Below, one piece after another: positions 17,305 to 25,844 of a DNA stretch of 64,000 nucleotides. Under the pieces are notes generated by a model that saw nothing but the letters and a program-made list of their open reading frames with translations, was not told where the DNA came from and ran no database searches. Source of the DNA: Pseudomonas shahriarae (GTDB lineage: Bacteria > Pseudomonadota > Gammaproteobacteria > Pseudomonadales > Pseudomonadaceae). The stretch lies in NCBI RefSeq assembly GCF_014268455.2, contig NZ_CP077085.1, positions 4,877,001 to 4,941,000 of the forward strand, in the 5' to 3' direction. The position numbers and the translations under genes are program-made. Every line of letters starts with the position of its first letter. The stretch's first letter is position 1.

Positions 17305-17709
17305 ATGACAGCCCCCGCCCCCTCCTCCTCCAAGCTCGCCCGAATCCTGTTCGGCCTGCTGGCCTATGTCAGCCTGGGGATCGGCTTGATCGCAATTGTC
17401 ATACCGGGCCTGCCCACCACCGAATTCATCCTGCTGGCCGCCTGGGCTGCCACCAAGAGCTCGCCGCGCCTGAGCGCGTGGCTGGAAAACCACCGGCTGT
17501 TCGGGCCGATCCTGTTCAACTGGCGCAACGGCAAGATCATCGCGCGCCGGGCCAAGGTCAGCGCCACCATGAGCATGCTGCTGTGTGCCGGCCTGATGCT
17601 GGTGATGCTCGATCACGGGTGGCCGATCTACCTGGCGATCGCCGGCATGTGCCTGGGCAACCTGTGGATCTGGTCACGCCCCGAGCGCCTGGCGCGACCC
17701 CCCGCCTGA
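17305..17709 (+). CDS. DUF454 (YbaN-like) inner-membrane protein
   Basis: 134 residues with three or four hydrophobic helices (about 11-35, 40-55, 85-100, 103-122). The family signature GLPTTEFILLAAWAATKSSPRL is split across residues 38-60. The function of DUF454 proteins is not established. In several Proteobacteria they lie near iron or heme genes, which matches the position after hemO, but a REP pair separates them here. ATG 17305 was chosen because it gives the normal family length; 52 upstream codons of open frame cross the REP and are not coding. Confidence 0.8.
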   Translation: MTAPAPSSSKLARILFGLLAYVSLGIGLIAIVIPGLPTTEFILLAAWAATKSSPRLSAWLENHRLFGPILFNWRNGKIIARRAKVSATMSMLLCAGLMLVMLDHGWPIYLAIAGMCLGNLWIWSRPERLARPPA

Positions 17710-17835
17710 GCGCCCTACCGCTCATCGCCTATTCCTCATGAATTACCCGTCGGTGCCGATGTTCCGGGCATAGCGCCGAATGGACTTGGCCGTTGCCCTG
17801 CTTGCACACCAACAAGTCCAATCGCGAGTAAGCCC

Positions 17836-19974
17836 ATGTTCGACACCCTCTCCATCCGCTTGAAAATCGTGCTGCTCTCCGGCCTCTGCCTGTTGGGGGT
17901 GATTGCGCTGATCGTCAGCCTGAACATCTACCAGACCAACCAGAACGACCAACTGGTCAGCGCCTCAAGTTCGCAGATGCTCACCACCAGCGTGGAAAAC
18001 CTGCTCCAAGCCAAGGCCGCCGAGCAGGCGGTGCAAGTACAGAAAGCCTTCGGCGAGAGCCTGTTGGTGGTCACCGCCCTCGCCGATCAGGTCAAGGACT
18101 TGCGCAACATGGCCGCCAAGCGTTCGCTGGAAGCAGGGGCCATGCGCGAGGAGCTCAATCAGCAGATCAAGACCGCCTTCGAGCGCAACACCAAGGTGCT
18201 GGGGATCTGGTTGTCGTTTGAACCCAACGGCCTGGATGGCAAGGACAGCGAATTTATCGACGACAAGCTACGCGCCTCCAACGAATCCGGGCGTTTCTCC
18301 AGCTATTGGAGCCGGGCCGGCGGTGAAGGCTTGAACACGATCATGGTGGAAGCGGACCTGACCAAGACCACCCTCAATCTCAGCGGCACGCCCTACAACA
18401 TCTGGTACACCTGCCCACGGGATACCCGCAGCGTTTGCCTGTTGGACCCGTACGCCGACGAAGTGGCCGGCAAGTCGATGCTGATGACCACCATCTCCCT
18501 GCCGCTGCTGGCCGACGGCAAGGTGATTGGGGTGATCGGCATCGACATTGCCTTGGACGCCCTGCAAGCGGCGGCCAATACCGCGCAAAAAGAGCTGTTC
18601 GACGGCGCCGGAATCATGGAAATCCTCTCCAGCAGTGGCCTGATCGCTGGCTACAGTGGCGAGCCGGACAAGGTCGGCAAGAGCATCGTCGATATGCTTG
18701 GTGGCGAAGGCAAAGAGATCGTGCAACTGCTGGCCAGTGAAACGCGCAAGGTCCGCGAGCAAAACGACACGATCCACGCGGTATATCCGCTCAAGCCGAT
18801 TGCCGGTGCCAAGCCCTGGGGCGTGTTGATTTCGCTGCCCAAGGACGTGCTGCTGGCCGATTCGGTCAAGTTGCAAGGCGTGCTCGACGACGCCCAGGCC
18901 CGCGGCACACTCCAGGCGTTGCTGGTGGGCGCCGTGGCTGGCCTGCTGGGCCTGCTGCTGATATGGCTGACCGCGACGGGTGTGACTCGCCCGATCAACA
19001 GCGTGGCGGCGATGCTCAAGGATATTGCCAGCGGCGACGGCGACCTGACCCAGCGCCTGACTTATACGAAAAAAGACGAACTGGGAGAACTGGTCAGTTG
19101 GTTCAATCGCTTCCTCGACAAGCTGCAGCCGACCATCGCCCAGATCAAGCAGAGCATCACTGAAGCCCGTGGCACCGCGGATCAGTCCTCGGAAATCGCG
19201 CGCCAGACCAGCGAAGGCATGCAGGTGCAATTTCGCGAGATCGACCAGGTGGCCACCGCCTCCAACGAGATGAGCGCCACCGCCCATGAGGTGGCCAACA
19301 GCGCCTCAAATGCGGCCAGTGCAGCACGCGGCGCCGATCAATCGGCCCGTGAAGGCATGGCGATTATCGAGCGCAGTACCCGCGATATCACCACCCTCGC
19401 CGAAGAAGTCAGCAAGGCGGTGACCGAGGTCGAAGCCCTGGCGGTCAACAGTGAGCAGATCGGCTCGGTGCTGGAGGTGATCCGCAGCATTGCCGAGCAG
19501 ACCAACCTGCTGGCGCTCAACGCGGCGATTGAAGCGGCACGCGCCGGGGAAAGCGGACGGGGTTTTGCGGTAGTGGCAGACGAAGTGCGCAACCTGGCGC
19601 GACGCACCCAGGACTCAGTGGAAGAAATCCGCCTGGTCATCGAACGTATCCAGAGCGCGACCCGTGGGGTAGTGACCACCATGCATTCGAGCCAGAGCCA
19701 GGCGCAGAACAACGCCGGGCAGATCCAGCAGGCGGTCCAGGCCCTGGGCAAGATCAGCGATGCGGTGACGGTGATCAGCGACATGAACCTGCAAATCGCC
19801 AGCGCTGCCGAAGAACAGAGCGCCGTGGCCGAAGAGGTCAACCGCAACGTTTCGGCGATCCGTACCGTGACCGAGACCTTGACCGGTCAGGCCACTGAAT
19901 CGGCGGCGATCAGCAGCCAGTTGAATGCATTGGCCAACCAGCAGATGAAACTGATGGATCAGTTCCGGGTGTAG
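17836..19974 (+). CDS. Methyl-accepting chemotaxis protein with dCache sensor domain
   Basis: 712-residue transmembrane chemoreceptor. TM1 is about 11-32, a periplasmic dCache ligand-binding domain about 35-350 ([42 protein letters not shown]), TM2 about 355-378, HAMP 379-432, and a cytoplasmic signalling domain whose hairpin tip [20 protein letters not shown] is near residue 555. There is no C-terminal CheR-tethering pentapeptide. The ligand is unknown; I do not see the full amino-acid-binding motif of PctA-like receptors. It is monocistronic, ending before a REP pair. Confidence 0.92.
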   Translation: MFDTLSIRLKIVLLSGLCLLGVIALIVSLNIYQTNQNDQLVSASSSQMLTTSVENLLQAKAAEQAVQVQKAFGESLLVVTALADQVKDLRNMAAKRSLEAGAMREELNQQIKTAFERNTKVLGIWLSFEPNGLDGKDSEFIDDKLRASNESGRFSSYWSRAGGEGLNTIMVEADLTKTTLNLSGTPYNIWYTCPRDTRSVCLLDPYADEVAGKSMLMTTISLPLLADGKVIGVIGIDIALDALQAAANTAQKELFDGAGIMEILSSSGLIAGYSGEPDKVGKSIVDMLGGEGKEIVQLLASETRKVREQNDTIHAVYPLKPIAGAKPWGVLISLPKDVLLADSVKLQGVLDDAQARGTLQALLVGAVAGLLGLLLIWLTATGVTRPINSVAAMLKDIASGDGDLTQRLTYTKKDELGELVSWFNRFLDKLQPTIAQIKQSITEARGTADQSSEIARQTSEGMQVQFREIDQVATASNEMSATAHEVANSASNAASAARGADQSAREGMAIIERSTRDITTLAEEVSKAVTEVEALAVNSEQIGSVLEVIRSIAEQTNLLALNAAIEAARAGESGRGFAVVADEVRNLARRTQDSVEEIRLVIERIQSATRGVVTTMHSSQSQAQNNAGQIQQAVQALGKISDAVTVISDMNLQIASAAEEQSAVAEEVNRNVSAIRTVTETLTGQATESAAISSQLNALANQQMKLMDQFRV

Positions 19975-20004
19975 ACCCAGGTCCGGAAAACGATGAAATA
20001 CCCC

Positions 20005-20098
20005 ATGTGGGAGCGGGCTTGCTCGCGATAGCGGTGGACCCGTCAATAAATCCGGCGACTGACACTGCGCTATCGCGGGCAAGCCCGCTCCCACATAC
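20005..20098. repeat. REP element pair
   Basis: Inverted GTGGGAGCGGGCTTGCTCGC / GCGGGCAAGCCCGCTCCCAC lies between the convergent chemoreceptor and nitroreductase genes. Confidence 0.88.
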
Positions 20099-20121
20099 AG
20101 CACCAGCAGATTTGCAGTGAG

Positions 20122-20685
20122 TCAAACACCGGTCCAGGCGCTGACAAACGCCGTGATGTCTTCTTTCGCCGCCGTCCGCGGCGGGTTTTGCGCAGTGCCC
20201 AAATAAAGGAAGCCAATCACTTCCTCACCCGCACTCAGCCCCAACCCCTTGGCCACATGCGCCGAATACGACAAATCCCCGGTCCGCCACACCGCACCAA
20301 TGCCCTGGGCATACGCCGCCAGCAAAATACCGTGGGCCGCACAGGCCGCCGCCAGCAATTGCTCGGACTTGGGCACCTTGAAGTGCTCCTGCAGACGGGC
20401 AATCACCACCACCACCAACGGCGCACGCAACGGGCCATTCTGCGCCTTGTCGATCACCGCTTGCGGGGCCTCGGGGTCTTGCAGGCGGGCCGCTTCGGCC
20501 AGCAGGGTGCCCATTTGCTCGCGGGCTGCGCCTTCCACGGTGAGGAAGCGCCACGGCCGCAGTTGGCCGTGGTCCGGCGCACGCATGGCTGCCGCGAACA
20601 GCACTTCGCGCTGCTCGGCAGTAGGGGCCGGTTCCAGCAGGCGCGGTACGGAAACACGGTTGAGCAAAGCGTCGAGAGCCTGCAT
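20122..20685 (-). CDS. Nitroreductase-family NAD(P)H oxidoreductase, YdjA-like
   Basis: 187-residue FMN-dependent oxidoreductase, close in length and sequence pattern to E. coli YdjA (minimal nitroreductase, 183 aa). It has LLNRVSVPRLLEPAPT at the N-terminus with the flavin-phosphate Arg/Ser cluster, AAMRAPDHGQLRPWRF, AACAAHGILLAAYAQGIGAVWRTG and EVIGFLYLGT. ATG 20685 has GGAGG six bases upstream, so the ten codons upstream are excluded. Physiological substrate unknown. It is divergent from the di-heme oxidoreductase gene. Confidence 0.9.
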   Translation of the reverse strand: MQALDALLNRVSVPRLLEPAPTAEQREVLFAAAMRAPDHGQLRPWRFLTVEGAAREQMGTLLAEAARLQDPEAPQAVIDKAQNGPLRAPLVVVVIARLQEHFKVPKSEQLLAAACAAHGILLAAYAQGIGAVWRTGDLSYSAHVAKGLGLSAGEEVIGFLYLGTAQNPPRTAAKEDITAFVSAWTGV

Positions 20686-20746
20686 TGGCCACCTCCAAAA
20701 AAAATGTGCGGTCATTCTAGCGGGAATGCATCAGATTGGAGCAAAC

Positions 20747-20763
20747 GATAATTGCTCTTATTC
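20747..20763. promoter_or_regulatory. Weak Fur-like sequence upstream of the imelysin cluster
   Basis: GATAATTGCTCTTATTC keeps the GATAAT half and a TTAT half of a Fur box but matches only about 10 of 19 consensus positions. Confidence 0.25.
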
Positions 20764-20832
20764 AATCCGCCCCGCCCTGTTAGACTTTGCCCCTGAATTT
20801 CATCCACCCTCGCCCGTCTTCCAGGATTCTTG

Positions 20833-22263
20833 ATGCCCCGTTTGCTTCTTCGCCTGTCTGCACTCTTGATGGCCGTGAGCCTGAGTGCCTGCGATGACGC
20901 CCCGCCGCCGACGTTTACCCAGGCCGAGCCCGGTGAAGCCCGTTCGGGGGGCAGCACCACGGTGCGCAAGACCGACCAGAATGCCTTTTCGCTGCCGTCG
21001 GCCAACCTGGCACCAACCCGCCGCCTGGACTTCAGCGTCGGCAACAGTTTTTTCCGCAATCCATGGGTGATCGCCCCGGCCACCACCACCGCCCGCGACG
21101 GGCTGGGGCCGCTGTTCAACACCAATGCTTGCCAGAACTGCCATATCAAGGACGGGCGCGGCCATCCGCCCGCGCCTGAGGCCAACAATGCGGTGTCGAT
21201 GCTGGTACGCCTGTCGATCCCGGATTCGCCGCCCTATGCCAAGGTCATCGAACAGTTGGGGATCGTGCCCGAGCCGGTGTATGGCGGGCAGTTGCAGGAC
21301 ATGGCCGTGCCCGGTGTCGTCCCGGAAGGCAAGGTGCGGGTCGACTACACACCGGTCAACGTCACGTTCAATGACGGTACGGTGGTGGAGTTGCGCAAGC
21401 CGAGCCTGCAGATCACCCAGCTCGGCTACGGGCCGATGCACCCGGATACGCGGTTTTCCGCCCGTGTAGCACCGCCGATGATCGGCCTGGGCCTGCTCGA
21501 AGCCATCAGCGACGCGGACATCCTGCAAAACGCCAGCAAACGCCCGGACAAAAACGGCGTGCTCGGCCGCCCGAACTGGGTCTGGGACGATGCCCAGCAA
21601 AAAACCGTGCTCGGGCGCTTTGGCTGGAAAGCCGGGCAGCCGAACCTCAATCAACAAAATGTTCACGCGTTCTCTGGTGATATGGGCCTGACCACCAGCC
21701 TGCGGCCCATGGACGACTGCACCGACGCACAGGTTGCCTGTAAGCAGGCGCCCAACGGCAACGGCGAAAATGGCGAGCAGGAAGTCAGCGATAACATCCT
21801 GCGCCTGGTGCTGTTCTACACCCGGAACCTGGCCGTGCCCGCCCGACGCGACGTCAACGCGCAACAAGTGCTGGACGGCAAGAACCTGTTCTTCCAGGCC
21901 GGTTGCCAGGCATGCCACACACCGAAGTTCACCACCGCCAGCAATGCCGCCGAACCGGAGCTGGCCAACCAGGTCATCCGACCGTACAGCGATTTGCTGC
22001 TGCACGACATGGGCGAGGGCCTGGCCGATAACCGCAGCGAGTTCAAGGCCGGTGGCCGCGACTGGCGCACGCCGCCGTTGTGGGGCATTGGCCTGACGCA
22101 AAACGTCAGTGGCCACACCCAGTTCCTGCATGACGGCCGTGCCCGCAACCTGCTCGAAGCCGTGCTGTGGCACGGCGGTGAGGCCCAGGCGGCGCAGCAA
22201 CAGGTGTTGTCTTTTAATGCGCAGCAGCGAGCAGCATTGCTCGCGTTCCTGAATTCTCTATAA
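20833..22263 (+). CDS. Di-heme oxidoreductase (DUF1111 family) lipoprotein
   Basis: 476 residues. The N-terminus has a lipobox, VSLSAC, after a short hydrophobic stretch, so the protein is probably anchored in an envelope membrane. Two c-type heme sites are visible: CQNCH at 100-104 and CQACH at 358-362. The family is related to MauG/cytochrome c peroxidases and annotated as thiol oxidoreductase, with unproven substrate. It is first in a tight run with an imelysin lipoprotein (31-base gap) and a DUF1513 protein, the order known at P. aeruginosa PA4371-PA4373, which is thought to be iron-linked. ATG 20833 has AGGA six bases upstream. Confidence 0.88.
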   Translation: MPRLLLRLSALLMAVSLSACDDAPPPTFTQAEPGEARSGGSTTVRKTDQNAFSLPSANLAPTRRLDFSVGNSFFRNPWVIAPATTTARDGLGPLFNTNACQNCHIKDGRGHPPAPEANNAVSMLVRLSIPDSPPYAKVIEQLGIVPEPVYGGQLQDMAVPGVVPEGKVRVDYTPVNVTFNDGTVVELRKPSLQITQLGYGPMHPDTRFSARVAPPMIGLGLLEAISDADILQNASKRPDKNGVLGRPNWVWDDAQQKTVLGRFGWKAGQPNLNQQNVHAFSGDMGLTTSLRPMDDCTDAQVACKQAPNGNGENGEQEVSDNILRLVLFYTRNLAVPARRDVNAQQVLDGKNLFFQAGCQACHTPKFTTASNAAEPELANQVIRPYSDLLLHDMGEGLADNRSEFKAGGRDWRTPPLWGIGLTQNVSGHTQFLHDGRARNLLEAVLWHGGEAQAAQQQVLSFNAQQRAALLAFLNSL

Positions 22264-22294
22264 GCTTTGCCCCAATTATTGAAGGGAGCTCGAC

Positions 22295-23359
22295 ATGTTC
22301 CGTCCCAAGTTGTTGTTCACCAGCCTGGCCGCCCTGGCCCTTGGCGCCTGCTCGCCGCAGGATCCGCAAGCGGTCACCTCGGCAGCCATCGCCAAGCAAG
22401 TGATCCTGCCGACCTACAGCCGCTGGGTCGAAGCTGACCGGCAGTTGGCCGTCAGCGCCCTGGCTTACTGCCAAGGCAAGGAATCCCTGGAGACCGCCCG
22501 CGCCGACTTCCTCCACGCGCAAAAAGCCTGGGCCGAGTTGCAACCGCTGCTGATCGGCCCGCTGGCTGAAGGCAATCGCGCCTGGCAGGTGCAGTTCTGG
22601 CCCGACAAGAAAAACCTCGTCGGCCGCCAGGTCGAGCAACTGGCCACTGCCCAGCCACAGATCGACGCCGCCGCCCTGGCCAAGTCCAGCGTGGTAGTGC
22701 AAGGCCTGTCGGCCTACGAATACATCCTGTATGACGCCAAGACCGACATCGCCAACGACGCCCAGAAAGCCCGCTACTGCCCGCTGCTGATGGCCATCGG
22801 CGAGCGCCAGAAGCAATTGGCCGAAGAAATTCTGGCCAGCTGGAACAGCACCGACGGCATGCTCGCGCAGATGACCAAGTTTCCTAACCAGCGCTACGCC
22901 GATTCCCACGAAGCCATCGCCGAACTGCTGCGCGTGCAGGTCACGGCCCTGGATACCCTGAAGAAAAAACTCGGCACGCCGATGGGTCGCCTGTCCAAGG
23001 GTATCCCGCAGCCATTCCAGGCCGATGCGTGGCGCAGCCAGTCGTCCCTGCAAGGCTTGCGAGCCAGCCTCGCGGCGGCCCAGACCGTGTGGGTCGGGGT
23101 CGACAACAAAGGCCTGCGCGGCCTGCTGCCTGCCGACCAGAAACCTCTGGCCGAAAAGATCGACGCCGCCTACGCCGCCGCCCTGAAGCTGTTCGACAGC
23201 AACCAGCGTTCGCTCAATGAACTGCTGGCCGACGACGCCGGGCGCGAGCAACTCAACGCTATCTACGACAGCCTCAACGTGGTCCACCGCCTGCATGAAG
23301 GCGAACTGGCCAAGGCGCTGGGCATCCAACTGGGCTTCAATGCCAACGACGGTGACTGA
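22295..23359 (+). CDS. Imelysin-family lipoprotein
   Basis: 354 residues with lipobox LALGAC (Cys19), so exported and lipidated. The imelysin fold (two four-helix bundles; peptidase M75 family, EfeO/IcmP relatives) is associated with bacterial iron uptake. The family GxHxxE motif reads GLSAYE here (137-142), with Ala in place of His, so metal binding may differ. An AAGGGAG RBS precedes ATG. The stop overlaps the start of the DUF1513 gene by one base (TGATG). Confidence 0.88.
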   Translation: MFRPKLLFTSLAALALGACSPQDPQAVTSAAIAKQVILPTYSRWVEADRQLAVSALAYCQGKESLETARADFLHAQKAWAELQPLLIGPLAEGNRAWQVQFWPDKKNLVGRQVEQLATAQPQIDAAALAKSSVVVQGLSAYEYILYDAKTDIANDAQKARYCPLLMAIGERQKQLAEEILASWNSTDGMLAQMTKFPNQRYADSHEAIAELLRVQVTALDTLKKKLGTPMGRLSKGIPQPFQADAWRSQSSLQGLRASLAAAQTVWVGVDNKGLRGLLPADQKPLAEKIDAAYAAALKLFDSNQRSLNELLADDAGREQLNAIYDSLNVVHRLHEGELAKALGIQLGFNANDGD

Positions 23360-24459
23360 TGATGCTCAGGCGACAGGCTTTGGCCATCGGCAGCGTGCTG
23401 CTCAGTGCAATCACCCTGGGCGGCTGGACGCTGTTCAAGCGCAAGGGCGACAGCCCGCTGTTGCTGTCGGCCCGGGATGATGCCGACGGCAAGCACTACG
23501 CCGTGGGCTATCGCCTGGACGGCAGCCAGGTGTTCGCCACCCAGGTTGGCCAGCGTTGCCACGACATCATCAACCACCCGAGCCTGCCCATCGCGCTGTT
23601 CGTGGCGCGCCGTCCGGGCACCGAGAGCTACCTGGTGGACCTGCGCGACGGCACGCTGCTGCAAACCGTGACGTCCCAGGCCAACCGGCACTTTTATGGG
23701 CATGCAGTCATCCACAAGAGCGGCGACTGGCTATACGCCACGGAAAACGACACCACCGACCCCGGTCGCGGCCTACTGGGCGTGTACAGGTTCGAAGGTG
23801 AGCGCCTGGTACACAGCGGGGAGATGTCCACCCACGGCATCGGCCCGCACCAGGTGTCGTGGATGCCCGATGGCGAGACTCTGATCGTGGCCAATGGTGG
23901 CATTCGCACCGAGGCCGAAAGCCGGGTCGAGATGAACCTCAACGCCATGGAGCCGAGCCTGGTGCTGATGCAGCGCGACGGCACCCTGCTGAGCAAGGAA
24001 ACCCTGAGCCAGCCAATGAACAGCGTGCGCCATATGGGGATCGCCAGCGATGGCACGATCCTCACCGGGCAACAGTTTATGGGGCCTTCCCAGGAGCGTT
24101 CCGAACTGTTGGCGATCAAGCGTCCGGGGCAACCGTTCGTGGCGTTCCCGGTGGCCGATGAGCAATTGCAGGCCATGGGGCACTACACCGCCAGCGTGGC
24201 CGTACACAGCGAGTTGCGTCTGGTGGCACTGACCGCGCCACGGGGCAATCGCTTCTTTATCTGGGACATGGACAGTGGCGAACTGCGCCTGGACGGGCCG
24301 TTGCCTGACTGCGCCGGCGTCGGCGCAGTGGCCGACGGGTTTGTCGTGACCTCTGGCCAGGGTCGTTGCCGTTTCTACGATTGCCGGCAGCCCCAACTGG
24401 TGGCCAAGCCCCTGGATCTGCCAGCTGGGTTTTGGGATAACCACCTGCATCTGATCTAA
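23359..24459 (+). CDS. DUF1513 family protein (beta-propeller-like, Tat/Sec-exported)
   Basis: 366 residues. The start MMLRRQALAIGSVLLSAITLGGW (residues 1-23, read as two parts: MMLRRQA and a hydrophobic helix) suggests a signal peptide or anchor. The remainder has repeated WD/YVTN-like strands (YAVGYRLDG, WLYATENDT, HGIGPHQVSWMPDGETLIVANGG) typical of a propeller. The function of DUF1513 is unknown, but it is consistently the last gene of imelysin clusters. It is translationally coupled to the imelysin gene and probably periplasmic. Confidence 0.85.
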   Translation: MMLRRQALAIGSVLLSAITLGGWTLFKRKGDSPLLLSARDDADGKHYAVGYRLDGSQVFATQVGQRCHDIINHPSLPIALFVARRPGTESYLVDLRDGTLLQTVTSQANRHFYGHAVIHKSGDWLYATENDTTDPGRGLLGVYRFEGERLVHSGEMSTHGIGPHQVSWMPDGETLIVANGGIRTEAESRVEMNLNAMEPSLVLMQRDGTLLSKETLSQPMNSVRHMGIASDGTILTGQQFMGPSQERSELLAIKRPGQPFVAFPVADEQLQAMGHYTASVAVHSELRLVALTAPRGNRFFIWDMDSGELRLDGPLPDCAGVGAVADGFVVTSGQGRCRFYDCRQPQLVAKPLDLPAGFWDNHLHLI

Positions 24460-24683
24460 AACCACTGTCGCGCTCCCGGGCCCACACCTGGGAGCCGACT
24501 CACCAGAAAAACCCTACGCAACCTGTGAAAAAACCCCGCCACGGGGACTACTCATCTCACAGACACGTCCGACTTTCCGCCTTATAGCACTCGCCTTTCT
24601 GATGAAGACTGCCTGGCTCATCGTGCCAGCGAGCGCCCCTGCGCGCGCCCTCCGCACCCTGTCACCTTCACAAGGAAGCAACT

Positions 24684-25844
24684 ATGCCGGGCCGCCGGAT
24701 GATTACCATGCTCAGCATCGTACTGCTGGTCGTGCTGATGCTCGCCAGCTATAAAGCGTTCTGGGTTTACCAACAGCTGCAGCTGCTGCATGCGCCAAAG
24801 CCGCCCGTCAGCGTGGCGGTGGCAACCGCCCTCGAACAACCCTGGCAGCGCCAGTTGCCCGCCGCTGGCACCCTCAAGGCATTGCAGGGCATCAACCTGA
24901 GTATCGAGGTGCCCGGCGTCGTCACCCAGTTGCACTTCGACTCCGGGCAAGTGGTCAAGCAAGGGCAAACCCTGCTGCAACTTGAGAATCAGGCCGAGCA
25001 GGCCGCGCTGGACGTGGCCCTGGCGGACCGCAGCCTGGCCCGGCAGAACTTCCAGCGCGGCCGCGAGCTGGTGGCGATCAACGCCATCTCCCAAGAGGAG
25101 TTCGACCGACTGTCCGCCGAGTTCAACCGCAACAATGCCGTCGTTGAACAACGTCGCACGGCGCTGGACAAAAAACGCATCGTCGCCCCGTTCAACGGCA
25201 CCCTTGGCATCCGCCAAGTCAACATCGGTGACTACCTGCAAAGCGCCACCGTGATCGCCAGCCTGCAGGACGCCCATAGCCTTTACGTCGATTTCCACAT
25301 CCCCGAGCACGCGGTTCAACTGATCAAGATCGGCCAGTCCGTGCGCATTGAAGTCTCGGCACGCCCAGGACTTTCCAGTCTCGCCACCATTAGCGCCATC
25401 GACCCCATCGTCGACACCCACACGCGAAATGTGTTGGTACGCGCCACCCTGACTCATCCGCCCGCCGACCTGTTGCCGGGTATGTTCGCCCACTTGCAGG
25501 TGCTGCTGACGAACCCGGGTTTGCATATCGTGATCGAGGAGAGCGCAATCGCCTACAGCCCCTATGGCCAGTATGTGTACGTCGTAGCCCCGCGCAAAAA
25601 CAGCGAAGGCCGTGACGAGCTGGATGCCGAGGGCAAGCCGCTGCTGATCGCCGAACAACGCCTGGTCGAAACGGGCGAGCGACGCGATGGCACCATCGTG
25701 ATTGCCAAAGGGCTGGCCAAGGGCGAACAGGTCGTTACTGCCGGCCAGATCAAATTGCAAAACGGTACCCCAGTGCGCATCAGCATCCACCGGAACCAAC
25801 CTGATGAGCGTCCACTGGCGGCCCAACGGGAGAACGAAAAATGA
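24684..25844 (+). CDS. RND efflux periplasmic adaptor, first tandem pair (MexM-like)
   Basis: 386-residue membrane-fusion protein. N-terminal anchor is about 7-27, lipoyl half-motifs around 65-100 and 165-185 (VVKQGQTLLQLEN and RIVAPFNGTLGIRQVNIGDY), a helical hairpin between them, then beta-barrel and membrane-proximal domains. It links an RND pump to an outer-membrane channel. AAGGA lies seven bases before ATG 24684. The stop overlaps the permease start (ATGA). It closely resembles the second adaptor at 29052. The MexM comparison is from memory of PA1435. Confidence 0.88.
   Translation: MPGRRMITMLSIVLLVVLMLASYKAFWVYQQLQLLHAPKPPVSVAVATALEQPWQRQLPAAGTLKALQGINLSIEVPGVVTQLHFDSGQVVKQGQTLLQLENQAEQAALDVALADRSLARQNFQRGRELVAINAISQEEFDRLSAEFNRNNAVVEQRRTALDKKRIVAPFNGTLGIRQVNIGDYLQSATVIASLQDAHSLYVDFHIPEHAVQLIKIGQSVRIEVSARPGLSSLATISAIDPIVDTHTRNVLVRATLTHPPADLLPGMFAHLQVLLTNPGLHIVIEESAIAYSPYGQYVYVVAPRKNSEGRDELDAEGKPLLIAEQRLVETGERRDGTIVIAKGLAKGEQVVTAGQIKLQNGTPVRISIHRNQPDERPLAAQRENEK

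Noticed and set aside
24534..24546. CCCCG/CGGGG hairpin before the first RND adaptor
   Set aside because: Only a 5-base stem; its A run would serve the minus strand, where no gene ends.
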